A stretch of DNA of 33,362 bases, taken from NCBI GenBank assembly GCA_028282685.1, contig JANQHK010000022.1:1-33362 (forward strand). The letters are read 5' to 3'. The notes under the pieces are model-generated. The model was given only the letters and a program-made list of their open reading frames with translations, had not been told where the DNA came from and did no database searches. Both the position numbers and the translations under genes were made by a program. Below are positions 16,635 to 24,276 of the stretch, one piece after another (position 1 is the stretch's first letter; each line of letters begins with the position of its first letter). Source of the stretch: Phycisphaeraceae bacterium. Lineage in GTDB: Bacteria; Planctomycetota; Phycisphaerae; Phycisphaerales; Zrk34.

Positions 16635-17968
16635 GTCGCAACGCCACGCCGTTACCGCAACTGGAACAGGACCGCCCGACGACCGGCGGGGGGTACTTCG
16701 TTTCCAACTACCCGCCGTTTTCGTTCTGGTCGGCCGAGCAAAATTCCGCTGCGTTGCAGGCATTGCAGCAACCGCCCCAACCCGGCACGCCGCTGGGTCT
16801 TTACGTGCACATTCCCTTCTGCCGCAAGCGCTGCCATTTTTGCTACTTCAAGGTATACACCGACAAAAATGCCGCGGCGATTACGCGCTACCTTGATGCG
16901 GTGATTGCCGAGGCGCGGCGCTACGCCGCATCGCCTTTTGCCGGCGGGCGGCCGCTCAAGTACGTTTACTTCGGCGGGGGAACGCCCAGCTACCTTTCGC
17001 CCCGGCAACTGCAATACCTGTTCGACGGCTTGAAGCAGGCGTTCGACTGGAGCGCCGTCGAGGAAGTGACCTTTGAAGCCGAGCCGGGCACGCTGACGGA
17101 GAAGAAAACGGCCACGATTCGCGCTATGGGCGTGACGCGTCTGAGTCTCGGCGTGGAAAATTTCGATCCGCATATCCTCAAGATCAACAACCGCGCCCAC
17201 GACGCCGGCGCCATCGACAGCGCCTACGGTTGGGCACGCAAGGCCGGCTATCCGCAGATCAACATCGACCTCATCGCCGGCATGCTCGAAGAGACCGATG
17301 CCAACTGGCATCACAACCTGGAGCGCACGCTGGAACTGGCGCCCGATTGCGTCACCATCTACCAGATGGAAATCCCTTTCAACACGACGATCTACCGCGA
17401 GATGGTCGAAAGCGGCCAAACCACTGCGCCCGTGGCCGATTGGCCGGCCAAGCGCCGCTGGGTGGGCGAAGCGTTTACGGCTTTCGAAAAGGCGGGTTAC
17501 GCCGTGAGCAGTGCATACACCGTGGTGCGCGATCCTCAGCGCGTGCGCTTCGTGTATCGCGATGCGCTCTGGGCCGGGGCCGATATGGCGGCGTTAGGCG
17601 TGTCGAGCTTCGGCTATCTGTCGGGCGTGCAATACCAGAACGACAAGGATTTCGACAGTTACATCGAGCGGGTGGAGCGGGGTGAACTGCCGCTGCGCCG
17701 CGCGCTGGCAATGAGCGATGAGGAACGGCTGGTCAGACGGTTTATCCTGCCGCTGAAAACGGGGCGCGTGGAGCGCGAGCCGATCCGTCGGGATTTCGGC
17801 ATCGATCCGGTCGATCGTTTTGCCCAGCCGGTGCAGGCCCTGGCCGAGCGGGACCTGTTGCACGTTACGGACGACGCCGTGGTGCTGAGCCGCGATGCGC
17901 TGTTGCGCGTCGATGAATTGTTGCCTGCGTTTTTTCTCCCCGTACACCGGGAAACACCATCACATTGA
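16631..17968 (+). CDS. HemN/HemW-like radical SAM enzyme
   Basis: 445 residues. The [4Fe-4S] motif is C64-x3-C68-x2-C71 within HIPFCRKRCHFCYFKV; the SAM-binding GGGTPS is at 115-120. The HemN C-terminal domain is present (from about ERGELPLRRALAMSDEER). It lacks the CxC extension of true HemN (the residues after C71 are YFK), so it is closer to HemW or the class C radical SAM methylases. No other heme gene is nearby, and its neighbours encode a chorismate-lyase-like and a halogenase-like protein. A tailoring role such as C-methylation is more likely than heme synthesis, but that is inference. An N-terminal 50-residue extension precedes the core. Confidence 0.87.
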   Translation: MSRNATPLPQLEQDRPTTGGGYFVSNYPPFSFWSAEQNSAALQALQQPPQPGTPLGLYVHIPFCRKRCHFCYFKVYTDKNAAAITRYLDAVIAEARRYAASPFAGGRPLKYVYFGGGTPSYLSPRQLQYLFDGLKQAFDWSAVEEVTFEAEPGTLTEKKTATIRAMGVTRLSLGVENFDPHILKINNRAHDAGAIDSAYGWARKAGYPQINIDLIAGMLEETDANWHHNLERTLELAPDCVTIYQMEIPFNTTIYREMVESGQTTAPVADWPAKRRWVGEAFTAFEKAGYAVSSAYTVVRDPQRVRFVYRDALWAGADMAALGVSSFGYLSGVQYQNDKDFDSYIERVERGELPLRRALAMSDEERLVRRFILPLKTGRVEREPIRRDFGIDPVDRFAQPVQALAERDLLHVTDDAVVLSRDALLRVDELLPAFFLPVHRETPSH

Positions 17969-17976
17969 GATTTCCG

Positions 17977-18531
17977 ATGAGCCAGCCCTCCACACAACGT
18001 CACCTGCTCTATCCGCTGGACATCTTCTATGCGCTGGAAGACCAACCCACTCCGCGCGCCGAGGAGGTGTCGGTCGATGACCTGCCGCAGGGCGCGCGCG
18101 CATTGCTCGATCACGACCGCGACATGACCGGCACGCTCGAGCAACACTACAACGCCACTCTGCGTCTGCAAGTGCTGAACAGCCATCGCCGGCGCACGGC
18201 GTTTCTGCGCAAGGTCCTGCTGACGCCGAGCGAAGCCAATCAGCCGGTTGAGTTCGGCGCGATTGCGATTCATCTGCGTTACTTCGATCTCGAACCGCAG
18301 CAGGTCATCTTGGAATGCCGCAAGCCGCTCGGCGCCATTCTGCGCGAATACGAGGTGGAATACAGCAGCAAGGTCAGCGGCTTCGTGCGCGTGGACAAGG
18401 CCCCGGACATCCGCAAATCGCTGCGGATCAAGAGCGACGAGCCGCTGTTTGGCCGGCGCAACGTGCTGCACAACGTCTCGGGCGAAGTGATGGCCGAGGT
18501 GCTGGAGCTGTTGCCGCCGGATAAGAAATAG
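17977..18531 (+). CDS. Chorismate-lyase-like protein (PF01947/UbiC-type fold)
   Basis: 184 residues from ATG 17977; a TTG at 17965 overlapping the previous stop is an alternative start. The sequence reads like the chorismate pyruvate-lyase group of Mycobacterium Rv2949c. It has LLDHDRDMTGTLEQHY (43-58), the basic RRRTAFLRKVLL (71-82), VEFGAIAIHL (91-100), a central RKPLGAILREY (115-125), and a final strand pair GRRNVLHNVSGEVMAEVLEL with an acid (E174) where UbiC keeps its catalytic Glu. Such enzymes split chorismate into 4-hydroxybenzoate and pyruvate. I recognise the fold pattern from memory and cannot run a profile search. If correct, it supplies the aromatic starter for the cluster. It is followed 22 bases later by the halogenase-like gene. 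Confidence 0.65.
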   Translation: MSQPSTQRHLLYPLDIFYALEDQPTPRAEEVSVDDLPQGARALLDHDRDMTGTLEQHYNATLRLQVLNSHRRRTAFLRKVLLTPSEANQPVEFGAIAIHLRYFDLEPQQVILECRKPLGAILREYEVEYSSKVSGFVRVDKAPDIRKSLRIKSDEPLFGRRNVLHNVSGEVMAEVLELLPPDKK

Positions 18532-18553
18532 ATAATGAGAATGGGTGCTGGCC

Positions 18554-19819
18554 ATGAGTGAAGTGCATGCATGCGATGCGGTGGTGGTGGGGGCCGGACC
18601 GGCGGGATCGACCGCCGCCGCGCTGCTGGCGCGCGCCGGGCACGATGTCGCTCTGCTGGAGCGCGAGGCGTTTCCCAGATACCACGTCGGCGAATCGCTC
18701 ATGCCCTGTTGCTATTTCACACTCGAACGGCTGGGCCTGATCGACCGCATCAAGCAGGCCGGATATCCCGAAAAACATTCCGTGCAGTTCGTCACCACGG
18801 ACGGGCGCGTCTCGGCGCCGTTCTACTTTTTTCAGCACGTCGATCACGATTCGGCGCGCACCTGGCAGGTGCCGCGCGATCAATTCGATCGGATGCTGAT
18901 GGAAACGGCCGCCGAATCCGGAGCGCGGGTCTTCCAGCAGACTTCCGCGAAAGAGCTGCTGATGGACGGCGAACGGTATACCGGGGTGCGCGCATCCGGT
19001 TCCAATGGAAACACGATCGAGTTCCACGCGCCGTTGACCATCGACGCCAGCGGCCGCGACGGATTCGCCATCAATCGGCTCGATTGGCGGCGGCGCGATC
19101 CGAAGCTCAGCAAAATCTCGCTCTGGACCTACTTCCGCGGCGCGGTGCGCGATCCGGGGCTCGACGCCGGGGCGACCACCGTGGCCTACCTGCCCGATCG
19201 CGGCTGGTTCTGGTACATCCCCATGCCGCATGATGTGGTGAGTGTCGGCATCGTTGCCGAGCGCGACTACCTCTATCGTGACGGCACGAAAGATCCGGGC
19301 AAAATCTTCTGCCGCGAAATCGGCATGAACCCGTGGATCAAGGACCACCTGGCCTCGTCGCAACAGTTCGGTCGGTACTATGTCACCGGCGATTACAGCT
19401 ACCGTGCGGCACATTGTGCGGCCGATGGTCTGGTGTTGGCCGGGGACGCCTTGACGTTCCTCGATCCGGTATTTTCTTCGGGCGTGTTTCTGGCGCTCAA
19501 GAGCGGAGAGCTGGCCGCCGATGTCGCCGATGCGGCACTGCGCGCCGGCGATGTGTCCGCCGAGCGTTTTGAGAACTACGGGCGGGAAGTCTTCCGTGGC
19601 GTGGAGGCAATGCGCAAGCTCGTCTATGCTTTCTACGATACGTCGTTCAGCTTCGGTAAACTGATCCGCGCCCATCCGGACGTCCGCGGCGACCTGACCG
19701 ACTGCCTCATCGGACGCCTGTTCAACGATTTCGGCAAACTCTTTGAAGCGGTGGGACAATTCGCCGAGTTGCCGCAGCCGTTGGACTACGGCCGGCCCCG
19801 GCTGACGCAAACGACCTGA
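18554..19819 (+). CDS. Flavin-dependent halogenase-like FAD enzyme
   Basis: 421 residues from ATG 18554 (an in-frame GTG at 18545 is less likely). The FAD-binding GAGPAGS is at 13-19 and FPRYHVGESLMP at 40-51. K74 in GYPEKHSVQF lies where phenol- and pyrrole-type halogenases keep their catalytic lysine. W218-F-W-Y-I-P223 is an exact WxWxIP halogenase motif. The second FAD motif is LAGDA (295-299), and F302-L-D-P-V-F-S-S-G310 fits the FxxPxxSxG halogenase motif. All key marks of flavin-dependent halogenases are therefore present. Related oxidoreductases, including geranylgeranyl reductases, share the GxGxxG and GD motifs but normally not WxWxIP. A reductase partner for FADH2 is not encoded nearby. 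Actual halogenation is unproven. Confidence 0.72.
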   Translation: MSEVHACDAVVVGAGPAGSTAAALLARAGHDVALLEREAFPRYHVGESLMPCCYFTLERLGLIDRIKQAGYPEKHSVQFVTTDGRVSAPFYFFQHVDHDSARTWQVPRDQFDRMLMETAAESGARVFQQTSAKELLMDGERYTGVRASGSNGNTIEFHAPLTIDASGRDGFAINRLDWRRRDPKLSKISLWTYFRGAVRDPGLDAGATTVAYLPDRGWFWYIPMPHDVVSVGIVAERDYLYRDGTKDPGKIFCREIGMNPWIKDHLASSQQFGRYYVTGDYSYRAAHCAADGLVLAGDALTFLDPVFSSGVFLALKSGELAADVADAALRAGDVSAERFENYGREVFRGVEAMRKLVYAFYDTSFSFGKLIRAHPDVRGDLTDCLIGRLFNDFGKLFEAVGQFAELPQPLDYGRPRLTQTT

Positions 19820-19833
19820 CACGCGGGAGTGGT

Positions 19834-21168
19834 ATGCGAATCTGCCAACTGACCCCGGGCACCGGAAGCTGGTACTGCGGCTCGTGCATGCGCGACAACG
19901 TGCTGATCCGGGCACTGCGCGCCGAGGGACACGAGGCCGTCATGGGCCAGCTTTATCTGCCCGCGAAGGTGGAGGGCGAGCACGCCGAGTATCCCGATAC
20001 CGTTTTCTTTGGCGGGTTGAATGTTTACCTGCGTCACAAATCGCTGCTGTTTCGTAAAGCGCCGCGCTGGGTGGGACGCTGGCTCGATGCGCCGCCGCTG
20101 CTGCGCTGGCTCAGTCGTCGCTCTGGCATGACCCACGCCAAGGACCTGGGCTCGATGACGGTGGCGATGCTTCAGGCGGTGCGCGGCCGCCAGGCCGAGG
20201 AGCTGGATCGCCTGTTGATGTGGATGCGCTCGGTCGGGCGGTGCGATGTGGTCTGCCTGTCCAATGCGCTGTTGATGGGGCTGGTCCGCCCGATCCGCGA
20301 GGCCTTGAAGGCGCCGGTGGTTGTGTTCTGCCAGGGCGAGGATGGCTTCGTCGATTCGCTGGTCCAGCCGTATCGCTCGCAGGCCTGGGAACTGATGGCC
20401 AACCAGTCGCGCCATGCCGATGCACTCGTGGCGGTCAGCCGATACTACGGCGAGCAGATGCGCATGCATCTGCGTCTTCCCGAGGGGCGTATGCACGTTG
20501 CGCACAACGGCATCGAAACCGCGGACCTGGCGCCGCCCGAGACACCGCCCGCCATGCCGACGCTCGGCTATCTGGCGCGCATGAACCGCGCCAAAGGTCT
20601 GGATACGCTGGTCGATGCGTACATCGAACTGTACCGCTCGGGTCGCTCGCAGAACGCGCAGTTGTGTGTGGTGGGAGCGCAGACCGAGAACGATCCGAAA
20701 TTCGTCGCCGGTCTGCAACGGCGTTTGCAGGAAGCCGGCTGCGGCGATCGGGCCGAGTTCCATCCCAACGTCAGCCGCGAAGAAAAAGTCCGCCTGTTGC
20801 GGGGCATGTCGGTGCTTAGTGTCCCGGCCCCGAACGAGTCGTTCGGGCTCTACCTGCTGGAGGCCATGGCCTGCGGCGTGCCGGTGGTGCAGCCCGAGAC
20901 GGCTTCGTTTCCCGAATTGATCCAAGCCACGGGCGGGGGCCTGCTCTGCAAGCCGAACGATCCATCCGACCTGGCGGCCAAACTGGCCGAGTTACTGGTG
21001 GATGGGGATCGACGCTCTGCGTTGGGCCGCGCCGGGCGTCGGGCCGTGCTGGAAAACTTCACCGATGGACATATGGCCCGCCGGGTGATCGGGGTTCTTC
21101 GTCACGTTGTCGAGCAGGCCGGCCTCACTCAACCGCCCACCCAACCAACGGTACAATCATCGGCATGA
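19834..21168 (+). CDS. GT4-family glycosyltransferase
   Basis: 444 residues of GT-B fold. The N-terminal domain opens MRICQLTPGTGSWYCGSCM. The linker and C-terminal domain contain TLGYLARMNRAKGLDTLV and a nucleotide-sugar site PNESFGLYLLEAMACGVPVVQPETASFPEL with the family E-x7-E spacing. It should transfer a sugar from an activated donor with retention of configuration, in the cytoplasm. GGGAG lies 6 bases upstream of the start. The last 15 residues (LTQPPTQPTVQSSA) are low complexity and look like non-coding DNA that became coding; they contain a TACAAT hexamer at 21152. The acceptor may be the aromatic product of the cluster. Confidence 0.85.
   Translation: MRICQLTPGTGSWYCGSCMRDNVLIRALRAEGHEAVMGQLYLPAKVEGEHAEYPDTVFFGGLNVYLRHKSLLFRKAPRWVGRWLDAPPLLRWLSRRSGMTHAKDLGSMTVAMLQAVRGRQAEELDRLLMWMRSVGRCDVVCLSNALLMGLVRPIREALKAPVVVFCQGEDGFVDSLVQPYRSQAWELMANQSRHADALVAVSRYYGEQMRMHLRLPEGRMHVAHNGIETADLAPPETPPAMPTLGYLARMNRAKGLDTLVDAYIELYRSGRSQNAQLCVVGAQTENDPKFVAGLQRRLQEAGCGDRAEFHPNVSREEKVRLLRGMSVLSVPAPNESFGLYLLEAMACGVPVVQPETASFPELIQATGGGLLCKPNDPSDLAAKLAELLVDGDRRSALGRAGRRAVLENFTDGHMARRVIGVLRHVVEQAGLTQPPTQPTVQSSA
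21152..21157 (+). promoter_or_regulatory. Possible internal -10 (TACAAT) 7 bases before the thioesterase start
   Basis: TACAAT followed by 7 bases and then the ATG at 21165 places a predicted transcription start at or next to the start codon. It lies inside the low-complexity tail of the glycosyltransferase gene. There is no clear -35, so it is weak by itself. Confidence 0.25.
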
Positions 21169-21617
21169 CACACCACGCATCCATCCGCCGGCGCGTTCAT
21201 TTCGTCGAAACCGATGCCGCCGGCATCGTTCACTACTCCAACTTCTTCCGCTTCATGGAAGAGGCGGAAATCGCATTCTGGAAATCGATCAAGGTGCCGG
21301 TTCACCAGGGCGGGGATTGCGGCACACTGGCCTGGCCGCGCGTCGAAGCGAGCTGCCAGTACCTGCACCCGCTGGCGTTCGATGATGAGTTTGAAGTTCG
21401 GCTGCGCGTGGCCGAGAGGGCCGCGAAGACGCTGACCTTCACGTTCCACATCGTCAAGTATGGCGATGCCGACGAGCGGATCGTGGCGCGCGGACGCATT
21501 GTCTGCGTGTGTGTGTCGATCGATCCTCAGAACAACGAAATGAAATCGATCCCGATCCCCCCGGAGATCGAAGCACGAATCGCGGCGGTGGCCAACTCAC
21601 AGGAGTCACCCGAATGA
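21165..21617 (+). CDS. Acyl-CoA thioesterase, 4HBT/YbgC hot-dog family
   Basis: 150 residues, the standard size of single hot-dog thioesterases. VETDAAGIVHYSNFFRFMEEAE (14-35) is the family active-site motif, with D17 in the place of the catalytic aspartate of 4-hydroxybenzoyl-CoA thioesterase and YbgC. The central strand pattern LHPLAFDDEFEVRLRV is also typical. It hydrolyses acyl- or aroyl-CoA or carrier thioesters in the cytoplasm. The start overlaps the upstream stop and the stop overlaps the next start (ATGA at 21614). Close to a PaaK-like ligase, it could release the activated aromatic acid or correct misloaded thioesters. Substrate inferred from context only. Confidence 0.88.
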   Translation: MTHHASIRRRVHFVETDAAGIVHYSNFFRFMEEAEIAFWKSIKVPVHQGGDCGTLAWPRVEASCQYLHPLAFDDEFEVRLRVAERAAKTLTFTFHIVKYGDADERIVARGRIVCVCVSIDPQNNEMKSIPIPPEIEARIAAVANSQESPE

Positions 21618-22129
21618 TGACACCAAACACCTTGGCCAGCGCCACCCAGGGCGCCTGGCTGGTCTTTGCGTTGATGACCGTGGCGCAGTGGGGGCTGTAC
21701 GGCATCCTGCTGCACGCCGGCGTGATGGGATTCGATCCCAAGACCGATCCCACCGCGCGCTACAAGGCATTTCTCTTCGTCGGACTGGCGTATTTTGTCA
21801 CGGCGGTGCTGGCGCCGCTGGTCGTGTTACTGATCAAGGGCGCCTCGTGGGATTTTCTGTCGAACGGGCGCGCGGTGACATGGTCGCTGCTGGCGGGGAT
21901 CGTCGGGGCCGGCGGAGCGTTCTGCGTGTTGCTGGCCTTTGCCGCGAGCGGTCGACCGGCTGTGGTGATGTCGATCATCTTCGCCGGCGCGCCGATTATC
22001 AACGCCGTCGTCGCCATGATCCTCCATCCGCCGAGGGGCGGCTTGGCCGCGGCGCCCTGGCCGTTTTATCTGGGAATACTTCTCGCCGCCGCGGGCGGAT
22101 GTCTGGTGTCCCTTTACAAACCCGGTTAA
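21614..22129 (+). CDS. Five-helix EamA/DMT-like membrane protein
   Basis: 171 residues. Five hydrophobic helices are visible: about 13-35, 53-76, 91-114, 117-138 and 148-167. VGAGGAFCVLLAFAASGRPAVVMSII near helices 3-4 is typical of EamA domains, in which a Gly-rich helix is followed by polar turns. EamA transporters usually have two such repeats (10 helices); this is a single half, like 5-TM members of the drug/metabolite superfamily that act as dimers. The start is an ATG overlapping the thioesterase stop. It could export or import a small metabolite. Direction and substrate unknown. Confidence 0.75.
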   Translation: MMTPNTLASATQGAWLVFALMTVAQWGLYGILLHAGVMGFDPKTDPTARYKAFLFVGLAYFVTAVLAPLVVLLIKGASWDFLSNGRAVTWSLLAGIVGAGGAFCVLLAFAASGRPAVVMSIIFAGAPIINAVVAMILHPPRGGLAAAPWPFYLGILLAAAGGCLVSLYKPG

Positions 22130-22141
22130 TCTCATCGCATC

Positions 22142-23440
22142 ATGAGTTCCATCGAATCGAAATCCGCGCTCGATCGCTCGGCTATCGACGAAGGGCAACT
22201 GGCCAAGCTGAAAAAACTGCTGGCGTCGCTGACGTCCAATCGTTTCTACCTGCCGATCCTCAAGCAGGCCGGCGTGGATGAATCCATCGCTTCACTGGGC
22301 GATTTTTTTACGCGCATGCCGCTGACCACCAAGGAGCAGGTGACCCGGGACCAACTCTGCAACCCGCCCTACGGAACGAACCTCACCCATCCGCTCGAAC
22401 ACTACACGCGCTTCTGGCAGACGTCCGGCTCGACCGCCAAACCGATGCGCTGGCTCGATGATGAAGCGGGGTGGTCGTGGATGCTCGACGGTTGGGATGC
22501 GATATACGACGCTTGCGGTGTGGAGCCGGGCGATCGTCTGTTCTTTGCGTTTTCTTTCGGGCCGTTCCTCGGGTTCTGGACGGCCTACGCCGCGGCGGCG
22601 CGGCGGGGGTGCCTGTGCATCCCCGGTGGGGGCATGACCACCGCCGGGCGTCTGCAGTGCATCACCGAAAACGCCATCACCGTCTTGTTCTGCACGCCGA
22701 CCTATGCGATTCGTCTGGGTGAATCGGCCCCGCAGCACTACATCAATCTGAAGCGCAAGAGCAAGGTGCGCATGCTGATCGTCGCCGGTGAACCCGGCGG
22801 CTCGATTCCTTCCACGCGCCAGGCCATCGAGCAACTCTGGCCTCGCGCCACCGTCTTTGATCATCACGGCATGACGGAGGTGGGCCCGATCTCCTGGCAG
22901 CAGCCCAACGCCCCCGGCAACCTGGTTGTCAACGAAGCCGAGTTCATTGCCGAGATCATCGACCCGCACACCGGAGAAAAGCTCCCCCCCGGCCAGCGCG
23001 GCGAACTGGTGCTGACCAATCTCGGTCGGCCCGCATCGCCTCTGCTCCGCTACCGCACCGGCGATCTCGCCCTGGCCGACGAATCGCCGGATCCCGACAC
23101 CGGTTACCTCGTTTTACGCGGCGGGATACTCGGTCGCGCCGATGACATGATTCATATCCGCGGCGTCAACGTCTATCCCTCCGCCGTGGAACAGGTGATC
23201 CGGTCTTACCCCGGCGTGGGTGAGTTCCGCGCCACGATCACCGTGCAGCGTGGCATGGATGAAATGACCATCCAACTCGAACCCGCCGCCGACTGCAAAG
23301 ACCCACAACAACTGGCCCGCGATATCGCGGATGGTTTACGCACCTGTCTGACGCTGCGCATCCCCGTGGAAATTGTCGAGAAGGGTTCCCTGCCGCGTTT
23401 TGATTTCAAGAGCCGCCGCTGGGTGCGCGTGGAGGGGTGA
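22142..23440 (+). CDS. Phenylacetate-CoA ligase-like (PaaK family) adenylating enzyme
   Basis: 432 residues, the size of PaaK-type aryl-CoA ligases. The ATP P-loop is QTSGSTAKP (93-101). HGMTEVGP (242-249) is the adenine-binding motif, RYRTGD is at 303-308, and GRADDMIHIRGVNVYPSAVE (331-350) is the hinge with the C-terminal domain. A terminal basic RFDFKSRRW carries a lysine that may act in catalysis. Unlike the 361-residue enzyme at 11645 it has the full C-terminal domain and should make CoA thioesters (or load a carrier). It starts 12 bases after the EamA-like gene. A benzoate- or phenylacetate-like substrate is probable given the family and the chorismate-lyase-like neighbour. Confidence 0.87.
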   Translation: MSSIESKSALDRSAIDEGQLAKLKKLLASLTSNRFYLPILKQAGVDESIASLGDFFTRMPLTTKEQVTRDQLCNPPYGTNLTHPLEHYTRFWQTSGSTAKPMRWLDDEAGWSWMLDGWDAIYDACGVEPGDRLFFAFSFGPFLGFWTAYAAAARRGCLCIPGGGMTTAGRLQCITENAITVLFCTPTYAIRLGESAPQHYINLKRKSKVRMLIVAGEPGGSIPSTRQAIEQLWPRATVFDHHGMTEVGPISWQQPNAPGNLVVNEAEFIAEIIDPHTGEKLPPGQRGELVLTNLGRPASPLLRYRTGDLALADESPDPDTGYLVLRGGILGRADDMIHIRGVNVYPSAVEQVIRSYPGVGEFRATITVQRGMDEMTIQLEPAADCKDPQQLARDIADGLRTCLTLRIPVEIVEKGSLPRFDFKSRRWVRVEG

Positions 23441-23517
23441 TTCAGTTGATCGGTTAATCAGTGAATCCGTTGATCCGTATGGAATAAGCCGGGAGCGAAG
23501 CGGAACGCAGCCCAGGG

Positions 23518-23523
23518 TACAAT
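23518..23523 (+). promoter_or_regulatory. Candidate -10 (TACAAT) for the ABC transporter module
   Basis: TACAAT lies in the 143-base gap between the ligase and ABC genes. A transcript starting about 23530 would carry the four tandem 8-base repeats in its leader and begin just past an in-frame ATG at 23527, which favours 23584 as the ABC start. No good -35 was seen. Confidence 0.35.
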
Positions 23524-23547
23524 CGTATGTATTCCGATATTCCGGTT

Positions 23548-23579
23548 AACCAATCAACCAATCAACCAGTTAACCAATC
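23548..23579 (+). repeat. Four tandem 8-base units upstream of the ABC gene
   Basis: AACCAATC occurs at 23548-23555, 23556-23563 and 23572-23579, with a variant AACCAGTT at 23564-23571. They end 4 bases before the ABC start codon. They are also open in the ABC frame, giving NQSTNQPVNQS if translation started at 23527. Such runs can vary in copy number by slippage. The leading GGTTAACC (23544-23551) is itself a palindrome. Confidence 0.75.
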
Positions 23580-23583
23580 AGCC

Positions 23584-24276
23584 ATGCTCCTGGAACTGTG
23601 CGACATCACGAAGCGTTACGAGTCGGTCGGTGGGGCGGACGCCCCGGCCGTATTGAGCGGCTTGCATCTGCAAGTCGAGCGCGGCCGGTCCGTGGCCATC
23701 GTCGGACCCAGCGGATCGGGCAAGACGACCCTGCTCAACCTGATCGGTTCGCTGGATCGGCCCACGTCCGGACGTGTTCTCTTCGACGGCCATGATCTCA
23801 CCGAGTTTGATGAAAAGCAGCTCGCCGAGTTGCGCAACAAGCGCATCGGATTTGTCTTTCAGCTGCATCACCTGCTGCCCCAATGCACCGTGCTGGAAAA
23901 CGTGCTGCTGCCGGTGCTGGCCTGTGCCGATGCCGATCGCTCCGCCGCGGAGAAACGCGTCAATCAACTGATCGAGCGCGTCGGCTTAACCGACCGCATC
24001 CACCACCGCCCCGATCAGCTATCCGGAGGACAGCGCCAACGCGTGGCCGTGGTCCGCGCGCTGATCAATCAGCCCGATCTGATTCTCGCCGACGAACCCA
24101 CCGGCGCGCTCGATCACGCCAACGCCGAGAACCTGATTGATCTGTTGATCGAGTTGCAGCGCGAATTGGGCACGGCCCTGGTGGTGGTCACGCATGCCAC
24201 GGCGCTCGTGGCCCGGTTCGATATGAAGTACACCCTCGTCGACGGTCGGCTTCGCGAAGGAATGGCTCCCGCATGA
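23584..24276 (+). CDS. ABC transporter ATP-binding protein (LolD/MacB type)
   Basis: 230 residues from ATG 23584; an in-frame ATG at 23527 would add a repeat-encoded tail of 19 residues absent from the family. Walker A is GPSGSGKT (41-48), the Q-loop is Q93 in FVFQLHHLLPQ, the signature is LSGGQRQR (146-153) and Walker B is LILADEPTGALD (167-178). The F-Q-x-x-x-L-L-P segment and small size are those of LolD/MacB-type ATPases, which work with FtsX-like permeases. The stop overlaps the permease start by 4 bases. It powers mechanotransmission-type export or lipoprotein and peptide handling; the substrate is unknown. Confidence 0.93.
   Translation: MLLELCDITKRYESVGGADAPAVLSGLHLQVERGRSVAIVGPSGSGKTTLLNLIGSLDRPTSGRVLFDGHDLTEFDEKQLAELRNKRIGFVFQLHHLLPQCTVLENVLLPVLACADADRSAAEKRVNQLIERVGLTDRIHHRPDQLSGGQRQRVAVVRALINQPDLILADEPTGALDHANAENLIDLLIELQRELGTALVVVTHATALVARFDMKYTLVDGRLREGMAPA

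Noticed and set aside
16631-17968. Oxygen-independent coproporphyrinogen oxidase (heme synthesis)
   Set aside because: The fourth cysteine of HemN is absent and no heme genes are nearby, so only the family level is reported.
18428-19915. 495-residue minus-strand frame
   Set aside because: Antisense to the flavoenzyme gene, which carries exact FAD and halogenase motifs.
23548-23579. CRISPR array
   Set aside because: Repeats are only 8 bases with no spacers, and no cas genes are in the window.
23527-23583. Upstream in-frame start for the ABC ATPase
   Set aside because: It would add 19 Asn/Gln/Ser-rich residues made by tandem repeats, and lies 3 bases from a TACAAT. The family start fits 23584.
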